DNA of 64,000 nucleotides from Plasmodium coatneyi (GCF_001680005.1 NC_033557.1:682001-746000), one strand, 5' to 3'; shown: positions 21,771-34,053, numbered from the stretch's first letter. A program made the numbers and translations. The notes: generated by a model from the letters alone, not told the origin.

Positions 21771-22285
21771 TTTCTTTTTCGCTGCCTTTACGTTTGGCAG
21801 GGTGTAATTATGGGCTAGCCAATCGGCCCATTTTGGGCCCTGCGGTGTGCCGGTGAAGCGCCCACTCGGCGAAGCGACGAACGAAAGACTCTCTCGCGAG
21901 TATCCACAATTTACAAAAAAGCTTCCTTTTGAAAAATTAAAAAAAAAGAAAACAGTTAACTATTGGTTAGTTGAGCAACGAAAAAAAAAAAAAAAAAAAA
22001 AAAATCAGATGAAGTGTGCTGCGGAGCCGCGAAAAAAAAAAAAAGAAAATGATATGCCAATAGGGTGACATACAAGTGCAGGCAGAGAGGAAGTCTTCTC
22101 CTCAGTCACTACACGTGCAAGTCCTGACGACTCATGTCCACCCCGTCGTAATCCCTTCAAAAATCGACACAGATTATGCGCTCTCTGCATTGCGCATACG
22201 TTTTCACGTTAACGGAGTATTCCCCGAAGTGGTGAAAAAAAAAAAAATGATCCTCTGTGTGACGGTCAAAAGGAGACTTTCTCAC
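21771..22285. other. Spacer between two minus-strand genes
   Basis: Leader of the J-domain gene and 3' flank of the PSOP24-like gene. A runs at 21981-22003 and 22032-22044. No gene seen. Confidence 0.5.
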
Positions 22286-25200
22286 TTAATTAAACGGGGA
22301 CTTCGTTGCAACGATTTTTTGCCTCTCCCTAAAAGGGGAAAATAAAAAAATAATAATAAAAAATATGTTGTTCATGTGTGCATTGTAAAGCTGCTCTACA
22401 TTTCGGACACTTACTTTCTCTGTGTTAGGTACTTTTGGTTCCGGTTGGACGTGCCTTCCAGTACTTCATGGGTTGGTGGCACGTACGAGGGGGGGGCTAC
22501 AAGGGGGGTGAAACGGGGGCGATGAGGAGGGTGAACAAGGTCAGGATGGAGAAGACGACGCGTGCTGCTCCGCGGAAGAAGCTTCTTTTTCCAGTTGGGG
22601 CTGGAATCCTTACGTGGTGCGTAACTCTGGAGGGAGTCCTTCTTCGGCGGGGAGGCCGCCCCACTTGGGGGGTCATCAAAGAAGGCCGCCTGCGGGTTCG
22701 CCAAGTCGTCCTTTTTCTTCGGGGGGGTGGTCTGCGAAGTGGAGCACATAAATGGGGATCAGGTTGGGCAACGATGAACTCGAAAAATTGGATGAAGTGG
22801 GGAAGATAAGTGCCCCTCGTTGATACACTCCCTGTTGAAAATACTTACCACACTGGAGAGGGGATCCTCCGGGGGGGTGACACTCATCATGTTTAGCTTT
22901 CCATGCACGGGGAAGGGGTTGTCCCCTGAGTCGGTGTTTTTTTCTGGAGGGGTCACATTCAACCCGGTAGAGGTTTTCTTTGTATGCACGTCGCCGTTGG
23001 GGTGCATGTGGACGTTATTTGGGTCGTGGACGAAGGGGAACATGGGTGGAGGGGGTAGAGGTGGAGACGGTTTAACAGACGGGGGGGTATTCTGTGGGGA
23101 AACTGGTGGGGAAACCGGTGGGGAAACCGGTGGGGAAACCGGTGGGGAAACCGGTGGGGAAACCGGTGGAGTGCTATGCTGCCCACTTTGCAATGCACTT
23201 TGCACGGCACCTTGTGGTGCCCCATTATGGGCACCGTTCAGAGCGTCAGGGAGGTGCTCGCTTGACATGTATAGCCTCGAAGGAGGTTCCACTTTTGGGT
23301 GTCTTCCCTGCTGACTGGTCTTCCCACCATCCTCATTAGTAACCTCGTTTCCGTTCATTTGACTGGACGGTTTGGACACATGGGAAAAGCTGCTTCTGCT
23401 GTTCATGTCTTCTTTAAGAGAATTCCCCCCCTGTTTTGGGTACTCCTGGGGGGGGCCGAATGGGGAGAAATGGGCCCCGCTCACCCCACAGTTCATCACG
23501 CCGTCCACCGGACTATCTACTCCCTTGTATCGGAAGTTACCTCCACTGGTTGCACTATGACCGTCACTAGCGAAGTCGTAGTTGGCGGTGCCCTTCTTGT
23601 AACCAAGGAGGTCTCCCTCGTCGAATGCATCATTGTGTTGCTGGAACATGTTGTAAGGTATTTTGTTCCTCACGCTGTTCTCTGCATATAGGGAGTCTTC
23701 GCCAAAGTTATTTTGCAGATTGTTTACGTCATACATATCACCCACCATGTGCCCCCCTACTGCGGGTGGAAGCAAAGCCTCCATACCATTTTGTAAGGCA
23801 CCTCCTATACCGTTTGGTAGACCCATCCCCATAACGTTGGGAAAGGCCCTTTTTCTTAACCCGGCTGCCATGTCTCCTCCTAAACTAACTCCAACTGCAC
23901 TGCCACCCAATGCACTGCCACCCAATGCACTACCACCCAATGCACTACCACCCAATGCACTTCCACCAAACGCGCTACCATCCAGGGCATTCACATCTAG
24001 GTCCATGTCAAGATCCATGTCGACATCTAGCATGCCCTCCTCCTCTCCCCCTCTGAGTGACTTCCCTCCAGTGAACCCACTTATCAGCAAATCAGATTTC
24101 TGGTTTATGCTTTTTAAAGCCTGCGTTGAAACGTATGTAAATATACCAAGGTTGTTTATGCTGGATATCATGTCTGTGTAGATCTGTTTGTTCTCCTTGT
24201 TTGTTATGTTGCTTGTGGCTAGTAAGGTCTCTGTGTTGTAGAGGACGTCCTGCAGAACCCCCTCTTCCGAACTGGTTATTGTCCTTTTTGTCTCCACAAA
24301 GTATAGGATCCTTCTTAAAAGGTTCACTATATATATATCATCTGCCTTAGTCGCGGAATTCTCTTCTCTCCTTTTTTTTTCTCCCTTATATAGGTACCTG
24401 TTGATGAGGTAGACTAACAGGTAGAGCAGAAGTGCGATGATGCTGAACCCGTATGTGTTTCTGTACTTGTTGCTGCCCAATCTGTGCACAGATAACATGG
24501 TCATTAGGACCACTTCAATCTGACGCAGCGTCTTCGACACGATCACATCTTTTATTGGAATCACAACGTGGGTGAACCGGTAAATAACCCCCAGCTTAAT
24601 AATGGCACACACTTCCGTCAGCACCTCGAAGAAGTACCTTATCGATTCTGGCTTGTTTATTAGCAGCACGTCCTCCTCCATAGGGGCACTCCCCATTGGG
24701 TAACCATGATCACCCTCCCCAACAGGGGCTACTGTTTTCCTCTTCTTATTCTGCTCCTTATTCCTTGGACCCTTTTTCTTCCCTTTCATCCTCCCCGCGG
24801 TGCCATCTCCCGCCTTTCCCTTCGCACCGCCTCCGTTCCGGATTGGCACGTTGGCTTCCCTCTCCCCAACAGGTTCCTCCGCCTCTTCTTCCCTTTTCAT
24901 GAATTCCTTCTCAAAGTTTAAAAAGTCGCGTGTGCCCTCACCTTCGGCCTCCGCATCCGCCTCCTCCCCTTTTTGTGGGTCATCCCCAGATGGCGACTGT
25001 TCTTCATCCACGGGGGTACTTTCCCCAACGTTGTTTTCCTCCTCCAAGGATCTATCAAGTACCATTTCCTTCTTCACCACTGGAACAAACAGTGCATCGC
25101 TGTATCTACACTCCTTCGCTTCGTCCTTCCTTTCAATGGGTACGCTACCCCCAACTGTGTGGTTCATTTCGCTGTTCTTCAGACTGTTCACAAATTGGCT

Positions 25201-25761
25201 AGCCAGTTTCTCCTCATATGACGTTCCATCGTTAGGGTTGCCTTCTGCCGCATAGAGGGGCAGCTTCTCTACATTAATGTATTCCCCAGAGTTGTCTCCG
25301 TTTATGATATTTGGCAAGCCTCCGAAGACGCTTCCTTCATCCGAACTGCTCTCCCCCTTGTTTTCGCTTCGACCTTCATCTCTTCTGTTCCGACTGTTGC
25401 GATTGTTGTTATTGTTATTGTTGTGACTGTTTACTTTGTTAGTTCCCTCACGGGGGGGCCCCTCCGTACCATCGTCTAACTTGCCCGATTGGACTAAGGG
25501 GTCTTCCCCTTTTTCATCTCCCCCATGGGTCCCTCTTTTTAATTTTTCTCCTTCTTTTTTGTTCTCACCTCGTTGGTCGTTTTTACTATGGTTGCTTTCC
25601 TCCACGGGGGTGACCGCGTGGGTGGTCGCCTGGCTAGCATTATTATCGTTTTTTCTCGTTGGCTTCTTCTTCTGGGGGTTGCTATGGGGGCTCTTGCTGC
25701 TGCTCGTGGGTGACGATGCTGCTATGAGGAGACTGAACAGAAGGAATCGAGTAACTTGCAT
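22286..25761 (-). CDS. PSOP24: Secreted/membrane low-complexity protein, probable PSOP24 ortholog, 3 exons
   Basis: Exons 25761-22849, 22731-22415 and 22328-22286 join in phase to 1,090 residues. An N-terminal signal peptide (FLLFSLLIAAS, about 5-17) starts the protein. A hydrophilic Asn/Glu/Gly-rich section runs to about 360. A structured helical part (about 365-430) leads into one strong transmembrane helix (about 437-455, FSIIALLLYLLVYLI) followed by a basic stop-transfer patch. Beyond it lie perfect SALGG pentapeptide repeats, and further on PPVSP repeats, both from 15-bp DNA repeats. The last short exon uses a strong GTAAGT donor and TTTTAG acceptor. The name rests on remembered gene order (putative secreted ookinete protein beside the second carrier gene in P. 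falciparum); the sequence itself only shows a secreted, single-pass protein of unknown function. Confidence 0.8.
23094..23168. repeat. 15-bp minisatellite encoding PPVSP
   Basis: Five to six near-identical units of GGGGAAACCGGTG(GG) (plus strand) within the PSOP24-like coding region; on the coding strand each unit encodes PPVSP. Confidence 0.9.
23892..23970. repeat. 15-bp minisatellite encoding SALGG
   Basis: Four to five units of CCACCCAATGCACTG/A in the PSOP24-like coding region; on the coding strand each encodes SALGG. Confidence 0.9.
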
Positions 25762-27251
25762 TTTCCTTTATCGTTTCATGGCTAGCTCGGGTTGCCTGGT
25801 CACGCCGTGCGTGTCGTGTGTTTGATTTATGTCTCGTGTGCCGTGTTTGGGCGGCTTGTATCCGACCTGCGTGCCGATCGGTCGAATGGTCTATCTTGTG
25901 CGTGTGTCCCGGAAGACGATAGGTGGCCTACCTATGTATCCGGGTTCGTCCCGCACATGTGTACCTAGTGTTGCACGTCTGGAAGGTGCCTTGCTTTGGT
26001 GATTCCCCTTTTAGGCAGGTCCGCTAGGGCAAGAGAACACATATATAAATGTGCCACATGTACATACCCCACTGCCCTGACCAGCAGGCGATAGAAGCGC
26101 GAAACGAAGAGTCGACTACGCAATAGGGAAAACGGTAGGGAAAATGAAATGGCGTCCCTCACGCGGAGAGAGTGATACCGCGCAAAGTGATTCCCCCGAA
26201 GTGGCACAACAAGCTACTTGACGTTACAAAAAAAAAAAAAAAAACTTCCAAAAGGGAGCCCAAATGGCTAGCCTCAAACTGCAAAAGTAAGCAGAACGCG
26301 TGGCTGTTAATTTCCAACCCGTTCAGTTCATCTGTGCCAAAAATGATGTTTTATTTTTCCGTGACTTAAGAAAATATAGCTTGCGCAGATTGGCCTATTT
26401 TGCGCTGGTCCTACGAGAACGAGCCACACGATAATGATTGTATGCTCGTGCTTCTGGGGAACAAATTGCAAGGTTGCCGGGGGCAAGAATAATAGCACAG
26501 TGTAGTATAGCACAGCGGAGCATTGTATGGAGTTTTTTTTTTTTTCTTTTTATTCCCGTCATTTCAGGGCGGCGGGACGGGATTTGCTAGGGTTGCTTTT
26601 TCCCCTGGCCCCCTCTGCTATGCCACGCTTGCGATGTGCACTTTTGGCTGTACAATTCGACTGCATTTGCGAAGCAACAAAGTAATTTTATCTTTTAGTT
26701 TTTCCTTCATATCATTTTTTTCGCTGTCGCTTTGCCATCCTTCACCTTCGCCTTTTGCCTTTTTTTTTGTTTCATTTTTCCGAACATCTTGCCTGCGCGA
26801 CTTGTGCTGTCAGCGGCTTAAGCTGAGGAAACTGCTTTAACCTGTAACTGTTAACCTAACCAATCAACATGTACACCGTCAGAAAGGAAAAAAACCATGA
26901 ACACATTCGGCTAAGCTTTTCTCTTCCTCGTATTCCCCTTCTGTAGCCCACGCCTCCTTGCCTTTCTTTCACCTTTTGGTATACATCCCTGTGTTTGCCC
27001 TCCGTCAGGACTACATATTCCACGACAGTATTCTCCTCCCCTGGCTGCTGTTGCTGTTGCGGTTGTTGTTGCTTTTTTTTTTTTTTTTTTTTTTTTTTTT
27101 CCACTTTTCACCTTGCCTGTTCATACTTTTCTGTCCATTTTGTAGGAAAAAAAAAAAAAAAAAAAAAAAAATTCCCGTGTGTGGGTATGCCCGTCCAGCA
27201 GCTAGCCAAAAGGAAGAAATCTGACGACCAATTGAGATAACATTTTATAAA
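25762..27251. promoter_or_regulatory. Divergent spacer between the PSOP24-like gene and carrier 2
   Basis: 1.5 kb with no supportable exon. It contains paired homopolymers (T run 27074-27100 followed by A run 27147-27170) and a TTGTTGC/TGCTGTTG stretch just before the T run. It should hold both promoters. Confidence 0.5.
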
Positions 27252-29344
27252 ATGCTAATTGAGAAATGTAATTTGCGAGGCACCCCCTGCGTCTACTTCG
27301 CAGCGCGCAAAAGGAGAAAAAAACGCGCACAACGTGGGGCAATACAACACAACTTGACACAACGCAAAAAAAACGAACCCTCCCCCCCTTCCATTTGGCA
27401 GATGACGAGAATCCAAAGTTTGAGATAGGATTTTCTCCTTTCTATTTTATTTCGTATCCCTTATATAATGTAAAAAGAAAAAAAAAAAGAGTGCGCGCTG
27501 TTTTGCTCTTGGACAGGGGCAGCGCCCGAGACCAACACCGTAAACCGCAACGCAGCGATGACAAGTTTATAAGCTTCTCCCCCATGGTGCCACTCTTTCC
27601 CTCACCCCACGGCCCCCTTGTAGATTCAGTGCAGAAGCATCCTCTACAAATATCTGAATAATTATGATAAGAACGTCACGTATAGCCCTCTGGTCAACAT
27701 CAACAATTTAAATATAAAAACTTACGTCATATGCATTTTTAACAGCTTGCACCAGGTACTCCTTTTGTTCTTTGCCCCCACTCGGTGTGTCCACAACACA
27801 CGTATGTGTGTGTTCATGCTTGTCTGTTCATATAACGTTGTTCACCTTTTCTGCCCTCCTGCTACACGCCTGTCATGTTTTCGCCCCATCCCCCAGATTT
27901 ACCACGATGAGGGAATAAGCGGATTATACAAGGGGTTAATACCCATGCTGGCTCACATTGTATCGAAGTAAATTTCGTGAGGAGCATGTGCAGCTTAATT
28001 TACACGCTTAATGAGGTTGAAGAGGAAAGGACTCCCGCATATTCTTTTTTTTTTTCACTTTTTTTTTTTTTTTTATCTGGCAGGAAGTCCATTTATTACC
28101 TACTCGAAAAGATACATTTTTTTATTTGGAGCAGAAGGGGTAAGGAGAAGTGATAGAAGATCGTGTGGGCAGTTCTTGGCGAACTGGCACGTCTGGGCGA
28201 ATGTGCACATGCAAATCGGCTTCCACCCCTTCCTCCCGCAGGCAGAGAAAAACAGAGAAGCCCATACAACAGCGGAAAGGCGTCCCGCAGTTATGAACAC
28301 AAATTCACGGACGATGAGAGTCGTGAAGACGACCGCGAAAATGCGAGCAACTTCATCGGGGACGAGATCAACTTCCAAGTTGTGCAGCAGATGGATATGG
28401 TCAGGGACGATGACGACTCTGTCAAGAAGAAAAAGAAAAAAAAATACTTCCACCTGTCCTTTTATCACAGCTTTTATGAGTACCTCAGCTGCATCCTGTC
28501 TTACCCCCTCCTGAACATATCGACCAAGTTGATCGTCTTCCAGAACAATTCTGTGTCGTTAATGAATAGTAATGCTGCTGAGCGCGGGGCGATGCGTGTG
28601 CCAGTGCCAGATTGTCCATCCCCCCAGTTGATCGTTTACTTTTTTCACCCAATTGACCACACGTATTTCCCCCCTCTCCCCGCAGACCTAAAAACCATCG
28701 TCCACCTGACCTACATGTACGATGGAGTCAAAGGCTTCTTCAAGGGACTAAACAGCTACCTGCTCATACAGTCGACGGAGAAGATACTTAACTGCTTTCT
28801 GTACCGAGCCTTTTCTGACAGCTGCTCGTATGAGAAGGTTCTCACCATTAAGGTGGTCCTATCAAGTTGGTGCAGAGAGAGGCAAAGCGACAAGCGAGTG
28901 GACACCCAGTTGAGCTTTCACCACGTGTGTGGGTGACTGCTGTACCGTTGTGTGTTATTTCCACCCTAACTTAATGATTGCTGCAATTTTTTTTTTTTTT
29001 CCATACCTTTTTGTAGCATGCCTGAACACCATCATAGCGCCGTACATTCAGTACTCCATCCTTAGCAGGTCCCAGTCGCTCGTGCCGGTAAGTCACTTTC
29101 TCCCTTTTCGATTTGTGCAGGGCTAATCGGTTTAGCTGGTGAAGCGGCCTCACAGAGGGATGTATCTTTGTGTGTACACGCAGATGGTGATGACCCTACC
29201 GTTTGTATCTTTTCCCACCTCCTCAGGGCCTTTGCAAAGACACAACCTTTAACCATTTTTTTTGCAACTTCCACTGGAAGGTAAGTCCCCGTTGTGTTTG
29301 CACAGTTGTTCCTTTTTCTTTAACCGTATGATGGGGAAGTAGTG

Positions 29345-29375
<31 letters not shown>

Positions 29376-29714
29376 CACCTGAACGGTTCAGGCAGCTAGC
29401 TATTTTTTTGTTCATATTTTTTTTTTTTTTTAATTAATTTTGTTTTTCGTTTACCATTCCGCTACCCACTGCAGAGTCACCTATCAAATGTATCCATCGG
29501 ATTAATCGTTGCTGGAGTTCAGTTGATCGTAAGAGGGAGAGAAGGAGGCCTCACGCAGAAGGTCGCGTCACCCGGGACATATAAACACGTGTTCATATGT
29601 ACACCTACATATTGGGTCTGCCCTTTTTCCTCTTCGTAGATCATCGCGCTAATTCCGAAGGATACCCCCAAGAACGACGAAGTTGTGGACCAGGAAAAGG
29701 ACGAGTACTTCTGA
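27252..29714 (+). CDS. Degenerate mitochondrial carrier-like protein, complete, 11 exons
   Basis: Exons 27252-27267, 27402-27469, 27624-27755, 27897-27967, 28084-28139, 28242-28568, 28686-28865, 29017-29087, 29227-29280, 29475-29528 and 29640-29714 join in phase to 367 residues. The three carrier repeats are recognisable, but the P-x-D/E-x-x-K/R signature is eroded in each: YPLYNIQCRS, YPLLNISTKL and APYIQYSILS. The EG...LYKG elements survive (DEGISGLYKGLIP, YDGVKGFFKGLNSYL). A charged insert of about 60 residues ending in seven Lys sits between repeats 1 and 2. Loss of the salt-bridge residues recalls the MTCH-type outer-membrane carriers of animals, so transport activity is doubtful. Least certain parts are the 16-nt first exon and the exon 7 donor (A|GTTGGT), which was chosen because it is the one that keeps phase. 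Confidence 0.82.
29376..29393. repeat. Palindrome CCTGAAC-G-GTTCAGG beside T run and AGCTAGCTA
   Basis: In intron 9 of the degenerate carrier. A T run precedes it and CAGCTAGCTATTTTTTT follows; the inverted counterpart of the element at 20450. Confidence 0.75.
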
Positions 29715-32120
29715 AGGGTATGTTGTCTCTATTTGGCGCCCCGAGGGGGGGAGGAAGAAAATGCAAAAAAAGAAGGTGAACCTCCCCCGTTTGCAGCGCG
29801 TTTAGCTTAACGTAACTTAGCCTAGTTTAGCGTGATTTATTTATTTTTTTTATTTTATTATTTTTTTTTTCCAACCATGTAATAACCCCATTTTAATCCT
29901 CCATCCGAAACGTTCATTTTAAATGATGAACTGGGGCACCTCCGTATTCTTGTCCTTCCTGTTCGTGTGCATTCGTGCGTTGCCACTGTCTGATTACTGT
30001 GGGGAGTGAATGAGACGAATGAGCAGGCTGGTAGTACCTCTGAGGGGAATGCACACATGTGAGGCTACCAACTGTGGGTGTGTGATGATCCATGGATTGG
30101 ACAGATGCGTTGCCCCTTTGTTCCCCCAGTGGACTAATTCGCTTGAGACACACCTTTGTTACGACTTATGCAAGATTTGTGCACCCACCTGTTGTGCATG
30201 TGCACGTCCAGGGGGCTCTGCGAAATTTGTTTCACCATTTTCACGACATCCATGTGTGCATTGGGGGGAGGCGGATGAGCAGCTCGCTGCAGGCCACTGT
30301 CTAATCACGCGGGGGAAAGGAACACAAAAATGGCAAGTACAAATTGGCACACACATTCGCAGTGCCTGCAATCACTTGGAGGGGTCGTCTTTATGGTGGT
30401 CTTACCCCTTCCTTTCGTGCAAGAAAAAAAAAAAAAAAAAACAGTGAAGCATTCACCGCCAAAGCCCCGCACTTAAAGCTCGTTGTTTGCGTGCCCCTCG
30501 TTTTTATGTCTCATATTTGCTAAAGGACCATGCACACGCGGAAGGAGGTGCCTAAACGTTGGAAGGGAAGCCGACTGGAGCACACTAAAACCTTTGTAAT
30601 GCATTAAACGTGACTGCCCATACGTCCACAATATTCCCCTCTATATGACTCACCGGTAGGGAACCTTTCCCATTTCCTTCACACAAATTTGAAAATGCAA
30701 AAAGCTTTCTATACTTTGTACAGGGGAAACTGAAAGAGCTGAATTTTTTTTTTTTTTTTTTTTTTTTTAAGCATTTGCGTGGTGTGTGAAATTCAAGCCA
30801 ACTTTCTTCCCCCTTATTAGCAGTTTTGTCATTCCATCCACCCCAGGTGGGACAGCAGCGAGGTAGTGAATTAGCGAACCGGTTAATCGGTTAATAGGCC
30901 AATTGAGGAAGGTGTGTACCATCGTACGTGTTGGTCACTCCGCGCAGTTTTCCACTTGTGTTCGTTTTTTTCTTTTTGTTCCTCCATTTTTTATGTTTTT
31001 TTTTTTTTTTTTTTTTTTTTCCACTTAGGCTTTGTTCCCAATTTCCCATTTAGCAACCCCCCCCCGTGAGGTTCCAAAGGGACTAGCGCTGCTTCCGTTT
31101 GAAGAGGACCGATTGGGCCACTCTACACGTTGTTGCGCGGGTAAATATGTCATGGGTGGGTATTTGCCTTGACGGGGGTACAACGATGGTGACCGCGATG
31201 ATCACCACGTCAGTTCATCAGAGTGGCAATCCATTATAGCGCGTTATACATACATGCACGCACACCCCCTTCATGCGCCTTCTTTTCCCACGTCCACCCC
31301 TTCCCCCGCAGTAGCGTCATCTGTTCGAGAAGCCTGTTCCCTCACGAGCAGGCAAACGGTCAAATGGCCAAATAGCCAAATAGCCGAAACAGCCAAAACA
31401 GCCAAACAGCCAAACTGTTTTTTTTTTTTTTTTTTTTTTTTATCGGCACTACTTTTCCAAGGTTTGTAAAAAAAAAAAAAATAAATAAAATAAAACCCCC
31501 ATTGTGAGGTTTTACAATTTTCACGTCATCCCCGAGTTCCACACTTAGCATCTGATTTTTTTCGTTTTCCTTTCGCTTCGTTCTACCATCTTATTTTGTT
31601 ACTATACCACCCAGCGCTATTTCACACAACACCATGAATGTACACAAAATAGGACATAAAAAAAAAAAAACAGAACAAAACAAATCTTTGCGGCCACAGT
31701 TGTAGAAACAGCAACACACGCGCACACACACCTGAACGTGTAATTTGTGCGTATTGCTAGCCTGCGTTTTTTTTTTTTTTTTTCTTTTTTTTTTTTCGTT
31801 TATTAATACCTCGTTTATATTTTTTTCGTTCTGCTAAGCGGCATTGTGTTAATCGTCTTTACGTGAAATATTTTTGTTTCTGTTTCCATTTCCGTTTTCT
31901 GTTTCTCTGTTCCATTTTTTTTTTTTTAACTGCTTGTTTGCCGGTTGGCTAGTTGTTCCCGTCGTTGTTTTTCCCACCGCGCAACCGCAGAAACGTTGTG
32001 AAAGCGTGAAACGGCCTCACTGCTTCACCATTTAACCGCTTCACTGTTTAAGCGCTTCACCGTTTAACCGTTTCACCGTTTAAGCGCTTCACGGCCTGCC
32101 CGCCTGCCGCCCCTTCTTAG
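29715..32120. other. 2.4-kb spacer upstream of PHIL1
   Basis: Mostly promoter and leader DNA for PHIL1: T runs at 30744-30767, 30998-31020, 31419-31441 and 31768-31795, an (ATAGCCAA)-like repeat at 31363-31415, and (C)TTCACCGTTTAA(G/C)CG units at 32018-32092 just before the PHIL1 start. Two possible minus-strand exons at 29919-29985 and 30189-30253 are described in the findings but are too weak to annotate. Confidence 0.45.
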
Positions 32121-32876
32121 ATGCTCTCCTCCGCAGTCCCCAAAAGGTACAAGTTTGACCAGAGAGGAAACCTGACCGAAGTAAACTTCCTCACGTGCAA
32201 AAGCGTCGTCCTACCGAGCAAGTACGTCGACTCGAAGAACAGCTTCACCTGCTCCACGAACATAATCCCCGAGTTGCACGAAACTGCGAACAACTGTAGT
32301 AATTACAAGATGGCCACGTCACAGGAACATATTTACGAAGCCGAACCGATAAGTGCAAATTCCTATGCAAATGGTGGGATGGGAAGTGGGCCATCATCGT
32401 TACACAGCATGAACATGGTGCACAGCGTCAGTAGCATTGGTAGCGGTGGAAACGATTCCCCCCAGTACGCACCAAATCAGTGTTGTAATGTAAGTATGAT
32501 GGGAACAGGGTTATGTGGCCAAGGAGTGAATAATGCTCCATTAGTTTTTGTAGATGGACCATCATACAGTGCAGACGAATCAGGACAAGGAATTGACCCC
32601 GGCGTGATGGCTGTGTCCAATGCTCTTTTCGCATACAACAGCGCGTTTCAGTCTATTCCTATAAAGACCTCTCCGAATGTTTTTCGACGAAGGATAAAGG
32701 GGGAAGGGAATTCCGAGTGGTGCAATGCCTTCGTTACGAGAGTCGACCCGTGTGAGTGTGGAGACCCCGATGAGCAATTCAAGCCTTATGAGGTCACCAA
32801 GTATTACGACGATGGCCAGGTGAAGACCGTATTCAACTTCGATCAGGACTCCGCTCCGCAGGAGCAACCCATATGA
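32121..32876 (+). CDS. PHIL1: PHIL1, inner-membrane-complex / glideosome-associated protein
   Basis: Single exon, 251 residues. The N-terminal part (VPKRYKFDQRGNLTEVNFL ... VVLPSKYVDSKNSF) and the C-terminal part (ending YEVTKYYDDGQVKTVF) look conserved, with a Gly/Ser/Asn-rich central insert that is probably lineage-specific. No signal peptide or transmembrane helix is visible, consistent with a peripheral protein of the pellicle cytoskeleton. PHIL1 was defined in Toxoplasma as a photolabelled pellicle protein and in Plasmodium belongs to a PHIL1-associated complex at the apical/IMC side needed for merozoite invasion. The assignment rests on adjacency to CCp5, as in P. falciparum, plus the N-terminal sequence. 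Confidence 0.78.
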   Translation: MLSSAVPKRYKFDQRGNLTEVNFLTCKSVVLPSKYVDSKNSFTCSTNIIPELHETANNCSNYKMATSQEHIYEAEPISANSYANGGMGSGPSSLHSMNMVHSVSSIGSGGNDSPQYAPNQCCNVSMMGTGLCGQGVNNAPLVFVDGPSYSADESGQGIDPGVMAVSNALFAYNSAFQSIPIKTSPNVFRRRIKGEGNSEWCNAFVTRVDPCECGDPDEQFKPYEVTKYYDDGQVKTVFNFDQDSAPQEQPI

Positions 32877-34053
32877 GGTGCATATAATGGGGGGGGAAAG
32901 AAAAAACCTCACTCCTAGGACTGATTGTTGCGCGCCAATTTGTTTGCTTGCACCCCACGCGTAGAGCGCTGCTTTAAAGGGGTGCCAAGTAGGACACAAC
33001 ACGCATCCAGGCGTGACCTTCCCTTCCGCACCTGCATCGTTTTATTCATCCACGCGGTTGATTTAGCTTCACCGTTGTTTAATCCACCTGACGACACATG
33101 AATTTTTGTATAACTACGTGCGTCTATGTGTGTCCGTGATTTTTTTCCTCTTTTTTTTATGACGTGGCTACGTGTATGTGCACCGCACCTGTGTTGTTCA
33201 TACCGCCAGTTTGCTATATGAAGTGTTTCTTTTACTTACTCCACACCAGTGCGCGTTGCCCCTTTTTTTTTTTTTTTTTTTTTTTTCGATCCGACGCGGC
33301 GTGAGAAGTAAAACCACAGCGGGAGTATATTCCCTTCGCTTTTAAAGAAATAAAATTTGAGCAAAAAAGAGGAGGGGCTTCTATGCATCACCAATGTGCG
33401 TCTACCACAATGTGATGGGCGGGTGGACAAGGTGAGTAGCTTTCCACAAGTGAAGGGCACCTTTTTTTTGTGTGTCATTGGAGGTGGGTAGGCATGACCC
33501 GATATGAAGTGGAGGGGGAGCAACCCCCCCATGTGGCTGCTTTTATTTATTTTGTTCCTTTTAATTATCTTTTTTTCCTGGCTTCGATGGAGTGTACATA
33601 CAGCTGCCACCAAACGGGGAAGTGAACAACTGCAGGAGGAAGAACATTCAAGGGGGAGGTCAGTTGGGGTGGTCTGTTCGGCAAAGTCGCACACGCTGAC
33701 CGGCCGTCTACTACGTCACCCTCGCGTTTTCATATGCTGCTGCGCTTGAAACGGAAGTATTACCATCGAGTTCGCATTTTTGTCTAACTGATTTATTAAA
33801 ACCAGGACTTGCGCACACTTTGAAAAAAGACCTTCGACGAACCGTTGCAAAGCTGAGGTTCTCGTTTCGACTTTTTTTTTGTTTCGTTTTTGTTACGTCT
33901 TTTCGGCGTCCCACAAGACAGGGTATATAACGACAACGCAATTGCACTGCATTTGTATGACCTTGTTGCAGATTGTCTGCCCCTGTTCCGAACAGCCAAG
34001 TGCAAAGGACACTGGTGTTGTGACTTCTTTCCATGTACCCCAAAGGAGGAACA
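32877..34053. other. Spacer between PHIL1 and CCp5
   Basis: Tandem plus-strand genes; 1.2 kb of 3' flank plus promoter. A T run sits at 33261-33286. No exon with family resemblance. An alternative in-frame ATG for CCp5 lies at 34033. Confidence 0.5.

Noticed and set aside
22497..22679. Alternative frame in PSOP24-like exon 2 with a second hydrophobic helix (VVFSILTLFTLLIAPV)
   Set aside because: Would need a frameshift; the annotated frame continues through a strong GTAAGT donor into an in-phase final exon.
22820..24181. Plus-strand ORFs with GETGGETGG and NALPP repeats
   Set aside because: Antisense of the PPVSP and SALGG coding repeats in the PSOP24-like gene, whose own frame has a signal peptide and consistent introns.
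30010..30447. 145-residue plus-strand ORF rich in Cys
   Set aside because: Ends in a homopolymer-encoded poly-Lys, no family resemblance, and open frames occur on both strands here by composition.
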